A stretch of DNA of 64,000 bases from Cryptomeria japonica (GCF_030272615.1 NC_081415.1:514052034-514116033); one strand, 5' to 3'; shown: positions 33,000 to 45,834, counted from the stretch's first letter. Made by a program: numbers and translations. Notes: a model not told the origin generated them from the sequence alone.

Positions 33000-34620
33000 A
33001 AAAACACAAAACCACTAACAGAAAAAAATAAAAACCACTAAATTGGAGATTGCATCAGCTACAAGTTCTTTTGGATCATACTCTTATTGATTTCCTTGAG
33101 CTCTTCTATGATGAACCTGGGGGTACTCTTCTCCTGGTTCTCACTCCTGCCCTCATATACTAGCCAGTAATGATTTGTGAACCAATACCTTGCAAGTTTG
33201 GCTCCTAGATTTTCTTCTTCTATTTGGTGTTTAAGGGTGTGATATTGGTGATGGATTGGGCTCTTTAGTTTGCAATCATTGCATTGAACTTTTTAAGAGC
33301 CTCAACACTACTATTCATGGCTTCCCTACTAATATACCAATTGAATTCCTCGGGTTCCCCTTAATCTCTTCCAAGCTTATTTCCAACTACCCAATCCTTG
33401 ATTCATGATCCATTTTCATGGTCTTAACATCTTTAATAAGTTTCCATGTCATTTAGATAAGTTTGTCAGTTTTGCTTGGCATGGGCATCTCTATAAAATT
33501 GTCAAGAATGCCCTTAATTCCTTCCTTCAACATCTTGATCTCCTTGTTGACCTAAAGAAAGCAATTCTCATGGATTTTAATAGAATTATTAAAGAGAATA
33601 TTAAAATCAAAGTCTTTTTTATTATCCCCATGTTCCCCCTGTTCAACGTTAATGGGGATATCAAGATTTATTTCCTTCTCCTTTTCCTTGGCTTCCCCTA
33701 TTTTTTCTAATTTGGAATTTTTCGTACTCGGTGGGCTAGAAATTGATAAATTGGGGTTAGGGATTTTATACTTACTAGAAGCCTATTTGGGGTGTTATAA
33801 TCTTCTGATACTACTAGTGCTAGGTGTAATATTTTGTGCGGGGGGCTTCTCCTAAGAGGGAAAGTAGTTTGGATCTTCCAAGACATTGAGGTCCCACTAG
33901 TCCATAGCCATACCAAACCCCTCTTCCTCCATCTCCATATTGGACACAATTTGTACATCAAGGTTGGTCGAATAATTAGGGGTTTTGACAACCAAGAAGG
34001 GTTTAACACCATGATCTTTGGCATATGCCATCATGAGCATGATTAAACCCTCATGCAAGATAAGGTTGTCACTATTTTTTTGCATGATTTACTTGGCTAT
34101 TTTCAAGAGAAGATAACAAGTAGAAAGGCAAGAAAATTCTTTTGTTATGCTTAAATTTATTCAATTTCATAAAGCGGTAAGATAATAGACTAGCATAGTG
34201 GTCATCAAGAGTAATGTACCTTATTATCACTTCAGCCACATCCGCCCAGATTTATTTCAGGTAATTCCTTTAATAACCATCATCTACTATCTTTCGCACA
34301 GTGTTTCTCTCGCTTTGTTTGTAGAAGAAGGCCAAAATGGCTTCTTTCGCCGCCTTCCTCTCTCTTTAAAACCACAATGAAGGGTTCATCGATTCTAAAC
34401 TTTGCTACAAAACCAATGAGGATACCTTTCTTCCAACCATTCACAAAATCCTTTGTTGTTTTTGGGCCATTACCATGAAGCCTCTTGAGATACGACACAA
34501 GACTTCCATTAGTAACATCCGTCCACAACTCCCTATTCTTTTCTGATTTCTCATAGGAAGTAGACTCTATTTTATTTTTGTCACGTCCCATAAGAAGTCT
34601 ACCTCTATAAAATTGGGTGT
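33000..34620 (-). pseudogene. LINE-3 third ORF, decayed
   Basis: The minus-strand homologue of the LINE-2 third ORF. N-terminal part at 34591-34280: SYLKRLHGNGPKTTKDFVNG then WKKGILIGFVAKFRIDEPFI, parallel to the K-R...F-K-G and G-S-R-K-V-K-V-N-E-T-M-I segments of LINE-2. Further on, NLILHEGLIMLMMAYAKDHG (34085-34020) matches the PSLHEGLMVVLYNH block. The C-terminal part (33600-33050) is Lys/Glu-rich with heptad-like stretches such as TPRFIIEELKEINKSMIQKN. Many stops and frameshifts. Identity rests on conserved order and short blocks rather than a continuous frame. Confidence 0.5.
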
Positions 34621-34789
34621 AATGACCAAACCCAAACTAGGTGTAAAGAAAACCTAGACACAAAAGAAAACTTTAGAAACCCTGGTTTTGAAATTTGAAC
34701 TCAAATCCCATCAAAGATCATTACTCATTCGATAATATGTCATCATTAATGTGAGATTAATGGCTAATACATTCAACATCCTTTCTTGT

Positions 34790-35190
34790 CAATTCACATA
34801 ATTGTATTGGGAAATTGTCCCTTCTTGTCCACCACCATATGTTTGCATAATCCACACCATTGTTTTTCATGTGGTCATTGACATGTTACCTTCCCAATAA
34901 ATGTGGGATATTTTGAATTCATCCAATTTTGTAATCATGATGTGGCATTCCTAAATTAAGTGCTTGATAGTCTAGTTGGGCTCAGATTGTTTGCTCACAC
35001 ATCTGATGATTGAATTGCTCTCAAGCTACATTTTTTTAACCCTTCTCTAATGGCCATGTGTAACCTAATGTAAGCATCTTTTTCCTTGGCAAAGTAGTTT
35101 GTCTAGGTGCCTAGTGGGAGTGCCACCACCAAAACAAGCCTACCATTGTGGTAGAAGCAACTCACCCACAACCAGTCGGCCTATTCCCTA
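34790..35190 (-). pseudogene. LINE-3 RNase H remnant
   Basis: Short blocks in the right order on the minus strand: GRLVLVVALPLGT near 35130, AIREGLKK near 35050, then HIMITKLDEFKISHIYWEGN near 34900, which parallels the HIYREGN...AD end of plant LINE RNase H. Frames shift between the blocks and no catalytic set is complete. Confidence 0.5.
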
Positions 35191-35210
35191 ATGTTTCTAC
35201 ATATGCAACA

Positions 35211-38200
35211 GTCTAATAAAAAACTAATACTCCAATATAATAATGAAATAACAACACTAAAATGCATGAACACACACATATACAATTAGGTTCATTTTAA
35301 ATACCAAATTAAGTGTTCCTATGATAACCTTTACCTAAGATATAATGATGCATTCAATTAGATGAAGTGGTTGATACCGACATTGATCCACTTAATATTA
35401 GTCTAGAATTAAACTATTTTTATTACATCACATTTAATTATATTACATCGAATTACACCAATCCACCTAAGGGAGTGTCCAAATTACAACGATATTGAAA
35501 TAATTGCAATGCTACAATAAACATGATTTTAAAATATATAACATCTACTAACACATCAATTGAACCATTTACATCTTGAAATCAGAGGTATGAGAGAGAA
35601 GATACAAGGTCCATCAAACACAAACAAACATGTCTACTGATCCTAAATGGAGGTAGGCAACAACCTCCCAACCATGTAGAATCCTTAGGTCAACCCCACC
35701 ATTATTTAGAGACAAACATAAGGCCCCATACAACACAAGAAAATAAGGCTAACAATGAGAAAATCCAATAAATATTAAAGATACACTTGAATAGACAAGA
35801 GTCACAACAAGGTTCCACTAGAGGCTACTAACAACACCACATAGGATAGGGTACTAGGACACAACTATGGAAGAGTGCCATCACAAGTCATCAATATTAT
35901 TTTCCCTGGAAGCCTCTCTAGGCCCTAGTGGCTATTTGATAGCACATGTAGAATCAAAAAAATCCCTTCATGAGGAGAAGCAAGTTCGATCGTGTCATCT
36001 CTACATCCCCAACATGAAATGGCCTTCCCAATCCCATCATTAGCCTAAAATATAACTAAATTACATGGGTAGGGCACCATAAAAATATCATTTAATTTAT
36101 ATCTTTTCTTAGGTTCATTTATTAGATTATCACTTGTTAAAGAAACTACAAATGGGATTCCCTGACAACCACTTTAGTGTCCCAACACCGAAATGAGAGC
36201 AACTCCTCCTAACTTGAACCTAGACACCACTAACCTAGGCTTAAAATACAAATATCTATGGAAATAACATAAATAGATATATCCAATTAATCTAACATAA
36301 AATTATAATTAAGAATTAGGATCATAGATCTTACACAAGGCCTCTATAGGCCTTATCCTTCAAGATGCATCAATGATTCCACTTCCAAATCTAGTGACAA
36401 CTATGTTTCTTTACATACAAGTATAGAGAACATATGAATACATGATTAAATCTATTTAAGGCCATATAAATCCCCAAATAGTAACAATAACTTAGAATAA
36501 ATCGATCCCAAACCTCTAGAAACCATAAAGAAACCTACAAATAAAAAAAGTAGGGCAAACAAGACAAAAACCAAAAAAATGAGCATTTGACAATTCTTGC
36601 TGCATACATGAAACTTATTTCTATGCATATGTTAATTATTTGTGATTTTTTGTTTACTATGGTTGCACATATGAAACAAACCTTGTGCCGACAAAAACGA
36701 GGATCTTTAGGCCCCAAATTGGGCATCAATTTGGACATGGAAGTGAAATAAGGAAAAGACCCATTTGAGGGGTGCCTATTTCCCTTCTCTAAATACCTTC
36801 GACTTGACTCTAATAATCATACAAAAAGTACAAGATGCTAAAACCCAAAAATATCCAATTTAAAACTCCATTGGAGAGTGCCTACTAACACAAAACTTAA
36901 AAATCATAACCAAAATTCAAAATCCCATATAGAAAATATTATAGAAAAATCAAAATTACACTTAAATACAATTAAAAATAATATTATAACAATTTTTAAG
37001 GGAGCTAGAAAAGCCTTATTTTTTTTTTTTTAAACCAAGAGAAAGGGAGAGGAAATTTTTAATTGACTTCAACAATCAAATTTCATAAATTTGATCTTCT
37101 TTTAAATAGAAGACAATGACATTGAATACAAAATATAATTTTCCAAAAGTAACCTAAGAATATGTTCTTTCCTATTGAACACAAAACCTTAAACAATTCC
37201 ATAGAAACCATAGGAAATATGAATGCATTCAAAATATATTCACCCATACTTGCCCAATAGTCAAGATAAATACAGAGAAATTCAAAAGAACAAAAAAAGT
37301 CTAATTTTCCTTTTTAAATAAAATACATAATCACTCTCCTACATTGGGGTCTCAAAACCCTAACTCGGGTTCCATGAAGATAGCACATATTGAAAGTGAT
37401 TTGATGAGAGATGAAGCTTGAATGAAAGCCACACCAAATCAAATTATCGCAACAAGAAACAAGACACCACACAACATCAAAGAACTAGAAATTTTTTCTT
37501 CAATAATCTCAAGAAATATCCAACAAAAACCCCTTCCAATTGCATGAGAAATTGCGAAAAAAATTCCAACAAATTTCTCTCCTCAAACATAAAAATCTAA
37601 TCCTCCCAAACTTCACCAAAAAACACCATCCATGTGAAACCAAAAACTTTGCAACAAAATATTAAAAAAATAATTAATATTCACTCTCACAAAAGTGTAT
37701 GGGAAACTAAACCAACTTCCAAACTTAAAACTGAAAAATAATCCATAATTCAAAGTTCTCTTAAAAATGAGATACCAAACTCCCACTAATCATAAATAAT
37801 AATTAAACCATCAAAACCAAGATATAAATCCTCCCACTCAAACAGTTCTACACAAATGAAAACTTAATATAAATTATTATTCCCCACCAAATAGTTCTCG
37901 CATATTGATATTTTGTCAACCTACATAGCAGGAATGATTAGTTAATATTTAATATACAACAGTAATATCTTTTAATTCAATAATAATACTAATAATGATA
38001 TTGCAAATAATTATAAATTATTGCACTTGAATTAAAATAATTAATTTATAATAGAATTGGAGATACCTTTAAATAATACTAAAGACATAGCAAGGACAAC
38101 ATTCACCACATACTCAACGTGACTGACAAAGAGCATTGAACATTTCCTATAGGGAAATTTCAAACAAGTGAACACAATATCAAGGATGATTGTCCAAATA

Positions 38201-38300
38201 TGGAACAATGGTTAGGGATAAATCAAATTTGGCCTCTATAATATCTCAATTACCACCATCAAGGATTGTTAGGCATGCTCATACTTGTGAAGCTAGTTGA
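35211..38300. other. 3.1 kb of AT-rich non-coding DNA
   Basis: No credible coding frame, LTR border or RNA gene seen. A-rich on the plus strand, with poly-A/T runs. The short open stretches (36535-36738 -, 37418-37600 +) have no motifs. This is the left flank of the outer copia insertion. Confidence 0.45.
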
Positions 38301-39723
38301 TGATGGTATGATGAAAGAATAAGTATCTGGTAGATTACTGAGAGGGGGGGGGTGAACTAGTAAACTAAAATCCTGATACGAAGTTCCCAAACTCAATCTC
38401 AATCACACAAAGTAAACTTATCAATAAAATATCACTGTCAAGATCAATACTCATAAGAATATCAGTTGACTGTTATAGCAACTAAACAAAAAAAACTTTA
38501 ATATTGGAAACATCCAAATGCTTAATCATATGTCAACATACTCCATCTCTCAATGCTTCCAGTTATCATGCCTTATCAGAATAGTTAAGTAGTTAATCAA
38601 ATCAACAAGTAAGATCATAACCACAAAAATATTCACCACATGACACAAATGTTTATGTGGAAAACTCAAATAGGTAAAAACCATGGCGAGATGAGACTCA
38701 CAAGATAGCTATCAAAACTCTTTTGAGGTTCGCCCTGTTAGGAGCCAAGCCTGTTAAGAACTGATCCTGTGAGGAATCACCCAGTTAAGGGATTTACAAA
38801 TGCCTTGATAAAACACAATTACCTTGTTAGGAGTAACCTCGGTAGAGGATTTTAGAATCAAAGCTAATGGACCACCTTCTTAGAGGATTTAATAAGTAAC
38901 CAAGCTTGTTAGAGCTTACTCGATTAAGGGATTTTAATTATGCTGTAATTGTCAGAAGACAACAGGTTTTTCTTGATCTGTCTAAATAGCACTACATTTA
39001 TTTGATCAGATCCTTTTAAGATTCAATCTGCCTTTACACAAACTGCAGATTCATTATCTGGTTAGGCAACCACACACTCAACTGATTTCTGCCAACACCT
39101 TTTACAAAACAACTTCATTGACCTTAAATACAAATAAATTAGGTTAGTAACACAACAAAAACCTAATTCACTCATAGAGATTACAAACAGATCGGTTCAA
39201 GGGTGACCATTGGATTTACATAGCAATGTGTACATATTTTTCAAGAAAATTCTAACCGCTCCTTGATCACTACTTCATCGGACTTGTAACTCATCAAGTA
39301 CTTTGCATTAGATGCAATCCACTTTGTTCATTCCCTAGACAAACAAACAAACGTGCCAAAAAAATCTAAACTTGTCTTCATACAATGACCACACATGTCA
39401 CCATCATTACCGCTCAACATCAAAGCATAAACCAACATAACCATTTCAGCAAACTTAATCGATTAGGGTTTAACAAAAATGACTGGTAGGGTTTACCGGT
39501 TAGATAGAATAGAAAGGGTTTAACCTCATACATCAGTTACTGGTTCAACTCACATACTTACATACCGGTTTACAACATCTTCCACAAAGCTCTTCCTACC
39601 AGTTACAAGACAATATCAATAATAACAACAATATCAAAAATATCATAAATATCATTACTAGTTTAATTGACATCAATGATAGCATAACATATCATTAATG
39701 CAATCTTCATGCAAATGCCAACA
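38301..39723 (-). repeat. Outer copia 3' LTR
   Basis: A 1,423-bp LTR. On the plus strand it begins TGATGGTAT and ends ATGCCAACA next to the polypurine tract. It aligns along its length with the split copy at 44105-44459/51132-52225, which has about 25 extra bases near 51236 and many transitions. It contains a G run near 38344. Confidence 0.88.
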
Positions 39724-39735
39724 ATCTCCCCCTTT
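39724..39735 (-). other. Outer copia polypurine tract
   Basis: AAAGGGGGAGAT on the minus strand, preceded by TTGCCATCAATGCT and directly followed by the LTR start TGTTGGC. Confidence 0.88.
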
Positions 39736-40054
39736 AGCATTGATGGCAATACAAATATCAACACGTTTGATTGCTGCTATGATTGGTGAATAGGAATCAT
39801 GCTTTACATTACCAAGTACTCACCATGCTCTTCATGTGTTCAACCTGTCACTTGTTTCACTTTCCAATCACATAATTCTTCTCCCCCTTTGACAGCAATG
39901 CCAAAGTGAAAGTAAAACATGTAATGTTAAATTTTCACTGTGCATCAACAACATACTACAACTCGATGTTCCCCCTATAGAATACATCCACTTCTACATC
40001 AATCCATGTAAAATTATGCAAGCGATTTAGGGATCGATGCAATCAAAATCATAC

Positions 40055-41460
40055 TTAGCTAACCTCATGAAGGGGTAAAAGCCCTAGTTGACTTCTAAGA
40101 CACTCAAATGTAGTCTTAGGTAGAGGTTTGGTAAAAATATCTGCAAGCTACTCCTTGGTAGAAACATGCTCTAAGATAACATCTTTACTTTTAACTTTTC
40201 CCTCAAGAAATGATACTTCAATTCAATGTTCTTGGTTCGTGCGTGCAAAATAGGATTCTTAGAAATATTTATGATACTTGTATTATCACATTAAATCTTT
40301 ATAGGTTCAGAGATATTCATCTTAAAACCTTCCAAAATGTGCCTCATCCAAATAGATTGTGTGTAATTCATATAAACTGCAACATACTCAGCTTTAGCAG
40401 TAGATTGTGAAGTACAACTCTTCGTCTTACTACTCAATGAAACAAGCCTTCCTCCAAGAAAAAATGCTCCACTGGTAGTGCTTTTCTGGTCATCAACATT
40501 TCCTGCCCAATCAACATCTGTGTACACCTTCAAATCAAAGTTTCCTCCATATGGATACCATAATCCATATTCAACAGTACCTTTCAGATATCTAAAAATT
40601 CTCTTGGTTGCTATCAGATGTTCTACATTTGGATTCTTCTAGAATCTAGCAACTATACCAACCACATGGGCTATATCTGGTCTGGTGTGAACAACATAGT
40701 ATAATTTTCCAATCATTGACCTGTATTCCTTTTCATCAATAGACTTAGATTCCTCTTCCTTAGACGACTTACAACCTGTAACCATTGGTGTTCCAACTGG
40801 TTTACAGTCACTCATGCCAAAAGTCTTCAAAACCTCTTTCCCATACTTAGATTGTGTAATGAAAATACCATTCTTCATTTGCTATATCTGCAAGCCTATG
40901 AATTTTTTTATTTCCCCTACTAAAGACATTTCAAACTCATTTTTCATTTCATCTGCAAAACTATTGCTCATGACATTATTACCTCCAAATATGATGTCAT
41001 CAACAAATAACTCACTGACATGTATTTCATCTCCTTAAGACTTGAGATAAATATTACTATCATCATTGGTTCTTGCAAAGCCTATCTTCATTAGAGGTGT
41101 ATGAAGCCTTTCATACCATGCTCTGGGTGCCTACTTTAATCCATATAAAGCCTTATGCAATCTGCATACCTTGAACTTCTTATGGGCTCAAATGCAAGTA
41201 AAGTTTTGACACCTTCCAGTCTTTCTACTGGTTCAAACGTTTCACCATAATCTTCTCCTTCTTCTTGCGAATACCCTTTATAGACTAATCTTGCATTGTT
41301 GCGAACTACAACACCATCTTCATTCAACTTGTTTCTGAATACCCATTTAGTACCTATAACAATTTTACTTATCGGTCAGGGTACCAGGGTCCAAGTGTTG
41401 TTCTTCTCAATTTGATCCAATTCCTCATCCATAGCTTTAAACCAATGATCATAACCAAAT
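40055..41460 (-). pseudogene. Outer copia reverse transcriptase and RNase H
   Basis: Copia reverse transcriptase with RNase H, in several frames. The lead-in and NARLVYKGYSQEEGEDYGETF lie at 41330-41220. At about 41175 the frame jumps from GVKTLLAF...KKFKV straight to CRLHKALYGLK. The segment that normally carries the first catalytic Asp (QMDVK-AFL block) is therefore deleted. The second catalytic block FVDDIIFGG survives near 40990. RNase H follows: LKVYTDVDWAGNVDDQKSTT, then SCTSQSTAKAEYVAV near 40395, ending LGLLPLHEVS and a stop at 40055-40057. Several TAG stops sit at Gln positions. Enzymatically dead. Confidence 0.88.
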
Positions 41461-41779
41461 GCCTCCTTAGAACTTTTTGGTTAAATGGTGGAGATCATGC
41501 AAGAGTTCTCTCTTATTCTCCTTCTAGTTAGTACTCTAGCATCCTTATCCCCAATAATCTATTCAAGACTATGGTTCAATCTCACATATCTAGGTTCAAT
41601 TTCTTCATTATCATCTTCTTCTGAATTTATTTGTTTTGGTTGAACAAGTGCATCAGAATTTGCTTTACTAGTTTCTGATTTAACGATTTTAGGTTCCAAA
41701 AGCAAAATGTAAGGATATTCATCTTTTTCCTCTGAATTGGTTCCCTCAGAGACTTCAGGACTTTCATCTACTCGAAGAT

Positions 41780-43062
41780 CAGCACTCTCAATAATTCTCT
41801 GTGTCCGGTTGTCGAAGCATTTGTAGGCCTTACTCTTGGTGGAATAGCCAAGAAATATGCCTTCATCACTCTTATTTTCAAATTTTCTAATGTAATCACC
41901 TCTCTTAATAAAACATTTGCTACCAAATATCTTAAAATAGCTAACATCAGGTGATCTTCCATACCAATATTCATAAGGGGTCTTGTCCTTACCTATTTTT
42001 ACCAGAACTTAGTTCATTGTGTAGACAAATGTACTTACAACTTCTTTCCAAAATATTTTCGCTACACCTCCTTGTATCAACATTGTCCTAGCAGCTTCAA
42101 CCACTAACCGGTTGTTCATCTCTATGATACCATTCTATTGTGGTGTCCTTGGTGCAGAAAGCTACCATTTGATACCATTCTCATCACAGTACTTAGTGAA
42201 CTCCTCAGAAGTAAATTCACCACCTTGATCTATTCTCAGACATTTTATCTTTTTCCCACTCTCTTTCTTAGCTAAGGCCTTGAGTACCTTGAACTTACCA
42301 AAAGCTTCATTCTTATCCTTCAAGAATGTGACCCACATCATCCTTCAGCAATCATCAGTGAAGATCATGAAATATTTGTCACCTTGAATGCTTCTTGTTC
42401 TCATTGGTCCACATAGATCTATATGAACCAAATCTAACAAGTGCTTTGTTGAGAAGGACTTTCTCTTGAAAGTTGAAGTAGTCATCTTTCCTAACTAACA
42501 TTCTTTGCAAAGAGCATTAACTAGTTTGTCTAGCTGAGGTAGACCTCTTACTATCTTGGACTTACGCACTTTAACAATGCTATGAAATTTTATATGACAA
42601 ACTCTTCTATGCCAAAGATAGCTATCATCTATTTTATAATCAAATAGGTGCTAACTTTAAGATTAAGATGAAACAGATTACCTCTGGTTTTTTTCCCAGT
42701 TTCATCAATTAACCTTTATTGTCAAAGATTTTGCACATACCATTTCTAAACTCTAGTGGCTATCCTTTGTCATTAAGTTGTACCACACTCAGAAGATTGT
42801 GCTTTAGACCTTCAACCCAATAGACATCATCAACAATGCACTTCCCATTAAGAGAAATAACTCCCTTACCTTTAACCATACAGGGTGAGTCATTGCCAAA
42901 TCTAACAACACCGCCATCAAATTCCTTCAAGGAAATAAATTTGCTCCGATCACCGATCATATGATGTGAACAACCACTATTAATGATCCAATCATCAGAA
43001 TTATCCATCTTGGACACTAGTGCCTTCTGATCTAATATCTCTTCCTTAATAGCTACAAACAC
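41780..43062 (-). pseudogene. Outer copia protease and integrase
   Basis: The protease begins DDWIINSGCSHHMIGDRSKF near 43000; the active-site Asp of D-S-G is replaced by Asn. VRFGNDSPCMVKGKGVISL and GLKHNLLSVVQL follow. Integrase: WHRRVCHIKFHS and ALCKEC form the zinc-binding part (42600-42500), LLDLVHIDLCGPMRTRS has the first catalytic Asp, and CLRIDQGGEFTSEEF has the second catalytic Asp and a Gly/Glu region (42240-42190). The C-terminal domain reads CFIKRGDYIRKFENKSDEGIF near 41930. Frame is lost repeatedly; most stops (after KEC, KW, TPQ, TMN) are TAG/TAA at expected Gln positions. Confidence 0.85.
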
Positions 43063-43099
43063 AATATCTTCACTAGCATCATCATCACATTCTTCATCT

Positions 43100-44033
43100 A
43101 AGATGCCACTGTCAACAACTATAAGACAATCTCTTTTGCCTTTACCCTTATAGTTCTTGAATTTATCCCTCTTGTGTTTATTTTCGCCATGAGGACAATT
43201 AGCTGCTATATGACCAAACTTGTTGCATGCAAAACATTTTAAAGGTAGTTTACCTCTATATTTCCCAGTGCCTCTAGGAAGTCATTTTGCCAACAATGCT
43301 TGAAGCTCCACTAAGTTTTCCTCATCATCAACATCTCTGTTGGATCTAGAATCATAGCCATGACTAGTATCTCTACTTTTTCTCACAGATGGGTTAGAGA
43401 CAAAAGCTCTAAATACAGAGTCTGATTTTTGTACACTACCATCATAGCTATTTAATTCAAAAGAAGTAAGTTTCCCAATGGTAGAGTCAAGAGTTACCTT
43501 AGTTTTGTCAATGGACTTTAGCTCCTGAATAGCTGCAACTCCAATAGCATACACCGGTAGAAGGGTTCTTAGGACCTTACTGATTACTGTGGCATCTTCC
43601 ACTTTCCCTCCTGCGCTCTTTATTTCACCAACTATCTCTTTTATCCTTTGACCATACTGTTGGATATTCTCACCTTCAGACATTCTCATGTCATCAAAGT
43701 CTCCTCATAGGCTCTCCTCTTTATAAATCTTAACATGTTCATCACCGCTATAAATCTCTTCAAGTTTTTTCCATACATCATATGCAATTTCAAGACCATG
43801 AACATCTACATATTCAACATCAGATAGGGAACTAATAATAGCCTCCAATGCTTGATGATTTTCTTGTTGTTCTTTCTTCTGATCATCAATCAGAGTCCTA
43901 GTAGGTGCAAATATACTTAGTTTCTACATGATCCCAATATTGACTTCCTAGACTCTTGATGTAAATCTTCATTATTGTCACTCCATATCCTATAGTTTTC
44001 TCTGTTGAACTTTGGACCTTCCTTCTTCATCAT
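43100..44033 (-). pseudogene. Outer copia gag
   Basis: Starts at ATG 44033 (MMKKEGPKFNRENYRIWSDN), about 60 bases after the primer site. With frameshifts the body reads as a typical Gag: HQALEAIISSLSDVEYVDVH, VWKKLEEIYSG, then an open 135-codon stretch (43689-43282) with ENIQQYGQRIKEIVGEIKSA and RTLLPVYAIGVAAIQELKSI. After a TAG comes the zinc knuckle CFACNKFGHIAANC near 43225 and a Lys-rich stretch. The knuckle, basic stretch and VFVA block closely resemble the fragment at 1-290, so the two belong to related families. Confidence 0.85.
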
Positions 44034-44090
44034 AATCTACAAGATCTTTTCCTCAAGCTGTTAGGATTTAGATCTTAGAGGACCTGAGGA

Positions 44091-44104
44091 GCTTTGATAC
44101 CAAT
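44091..44104 (-). other. Outer copia primer-binding site
   Basis: ATTGGTATCAAAGC on the minus strand, directly inside the 5' LTR end at 44105. Confidence 0.85.
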
Positions 44105-44459
44105 TAATGGTATCAAGAAAGAATAATTATTTGGTAGATTACTGAGAGGGAGCGGTGAATCAGTAAACTGAAAAATAGATACAAAATTCCCAAACTCAAT
44201 CTCAATCACACAAAGTAGACTTATCAATAAAATATCACTGTCAAGATCAATACTCATAAGAATACCGATTGACTATTATAGGAACTTAATAGTAAACAAC
44301 TTTAATCTTGTAAACATCCAAATGCTTAATCATATGTCATCATACTCCATCTCTCAATGCTTCCAGTTATCATGCCTTATGAGAATAGTTAAGTAGTTAA
44401 TCAGATCAACAAATAAGATCATAACCACAAATACATTCACCACATGACACAAATGGTTA
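44105..44459 (-). repeat. Outer copia 5' LTR, piece 1
   Basis: The primer-site-proximal 355 bases of the split 5' LTR, matching 38301 onward. The border TG is mutated to TA (TAATGGTATCAAGAAAG against TGATGGTATGATGAAAG). It ends in GGTTA, the duplicated target of the inner insertion. Confidence 0.88.
44455..44459. repeat. Target-site duplication of the inner copia, left copy
   Basis: GGTTA directly left of the inner LTR; the same five bases lie at 51127-51131. Removing the insertion restores the outer LTR reading CAAATGGTTATACATGG, parallel to the intact copy near 38660. Confidence 0.92.
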
Positions 44460-45517
44460 TGTTAGGTCCCAGAGACAACTAAGAGATGGGGGTGAATCAG
44501 TTGTCTAATAAATTCAAACCAAAACAACTTAACCAACTTATATGCTTAATATCGATAAACTAGTTTCTTATGCCGGTAGACAGTTTTATCAGTTAATTGC
44601 AATACCGGTAAAGATTAATGCATCAAACAGAAAGGAAATAACATCCACAACACATAACACCAATATTTGTACATGGAAACCCTGTAAGGGGAAAAACAAC
44701 GATGGGAAACCTTACCCACAATCAGATGATACTATTGTAGATAGTATGTGTATGCAAATGGGGTATGCACATGCAGAAAGGCCAAGCGCCTAGAGCTCAC
44801 TGTTCAAACACAAATGGGAGTCACACTGACTACAATTGGATGGTTAAATCCAATAAGAATGTACTACTCAAATTAGCATCTTTCTATGTTGGATTCAGTA
44901 CCGGTGTAGTTCTGATTGTCTTCACAAAAACCCTCCTTTAATCTTCAAATGATGTCTACATGTATAGCTCTTCTGATTCTTGCATATACCTTCTCACAAT
45001 TCCTTCTTCACATTCCACATTCAATCTTACAAATAAGATCTTACATTTATATCATAATCTAAGACCAATTTTAGTAGGCCGGCTCTAAAGGATATTACAA
45101 TAAAATCAATTTACAAATAATTCAATGACCGATGCAATAACCAATTCAACATGTTAGCTTGATGCATTTACAACAATAACAACACATCTCCATAGCATGT
45201 CATGATAATCTGGAAAAGATAAACTTGTTGGTACATAACCTGGATCTATTTGCCGGTAACAAATATGCATTTATGAATATATCAATGAACAAATCTCCAA
45301 GAGAAGGTGTCCAAACGATGTCTTTGACATAACCAGGTGTTTTCTATGCCATTCCAAGTGCTGGTGAACATCATATGCTATCGCTGTACTAGATACCAGT
45401 TACTGTGCATAAGTCACTTGTCTGCCGGTGAACATTGTCAATTCCCCAGAGTTGATAAGTGCTAATAGTTGTTGACATCAATGACAAAACCATATCAACA
45501 TATCCAAAATACCAACA
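44460..45517 (-). repeat. Inner copia 3' LTR
   Basis: A 1,058-bp LTR. On the plus strand it starts TGTTAGGTCCCAGAG and ends CCAAAATACCAACA beside the polypurine tract. It is the partner of 50066-51126. Confidence 0.93.
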
Positions 45518-45529
45518 ATCTCCCCCTTT
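45518..45529 (-). other. Inner copia polypurine tract
   Basis: AAAGGGGGAGAT on the minus strand, preceded by TTGCCATCAATGCC and followed directly by the LTR start TGTTGGT. Confidence 0.9.
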
Positions 45530-45834
45530 GGCATTGATGGCAACACAAGATGGAAAAACCATCAAAGTGCCAAAATAGAAATGCCAAATACCAAGAACCA
45601 ACAATCTCCCAGAAAGAGATCATAACTAGAAATCAAAATACAGATACAGAGAGTAATCAGTCTCTCCCAAAATAAAAATCTCTCCCCAAATGAATAATGT
45701 GTTTTTCCATATCAATGTCTCCCCCTTTGACATCAAATACCAAAGCTATATTAAAAACCATAAAATACCAACCAATTCAGTATACCAACTACTCCCCCTG
45801 AGAAGGAGCTTCCTCATCAAAGCCGAAATGTTAA

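Larger units (their letters stand above)
32863..35210 (-). mobile_element. LINE-3: LINE 3' half facing LINE-2 tail to tail
   Basis: Minus-strand element whose A tail (six T on the plus strand, 32863-32868) lies about 50 bases from the end of LINE-2. The order on the minus strand is decayed RNase H (about 35190-34790), then a third ORF (34620-33000), then a 3' end homologous to that of LINE-2 (GGGTTTGAGGTCCC...AATAAAAAA against GGGTTTCAAGGACCC...AATCAAAAAC). The 5' end is lost near 35210. Confidence 0.68.

Noticed and set aside
34618-34640. TGTAATGACC as a possible gypsy LTR start
   Set aside because: It lies between the LINE-3 RNase H remnant and its third ORF, has no partner and no primer site, and differs from the heads at 20.8 and 29.1 kb.
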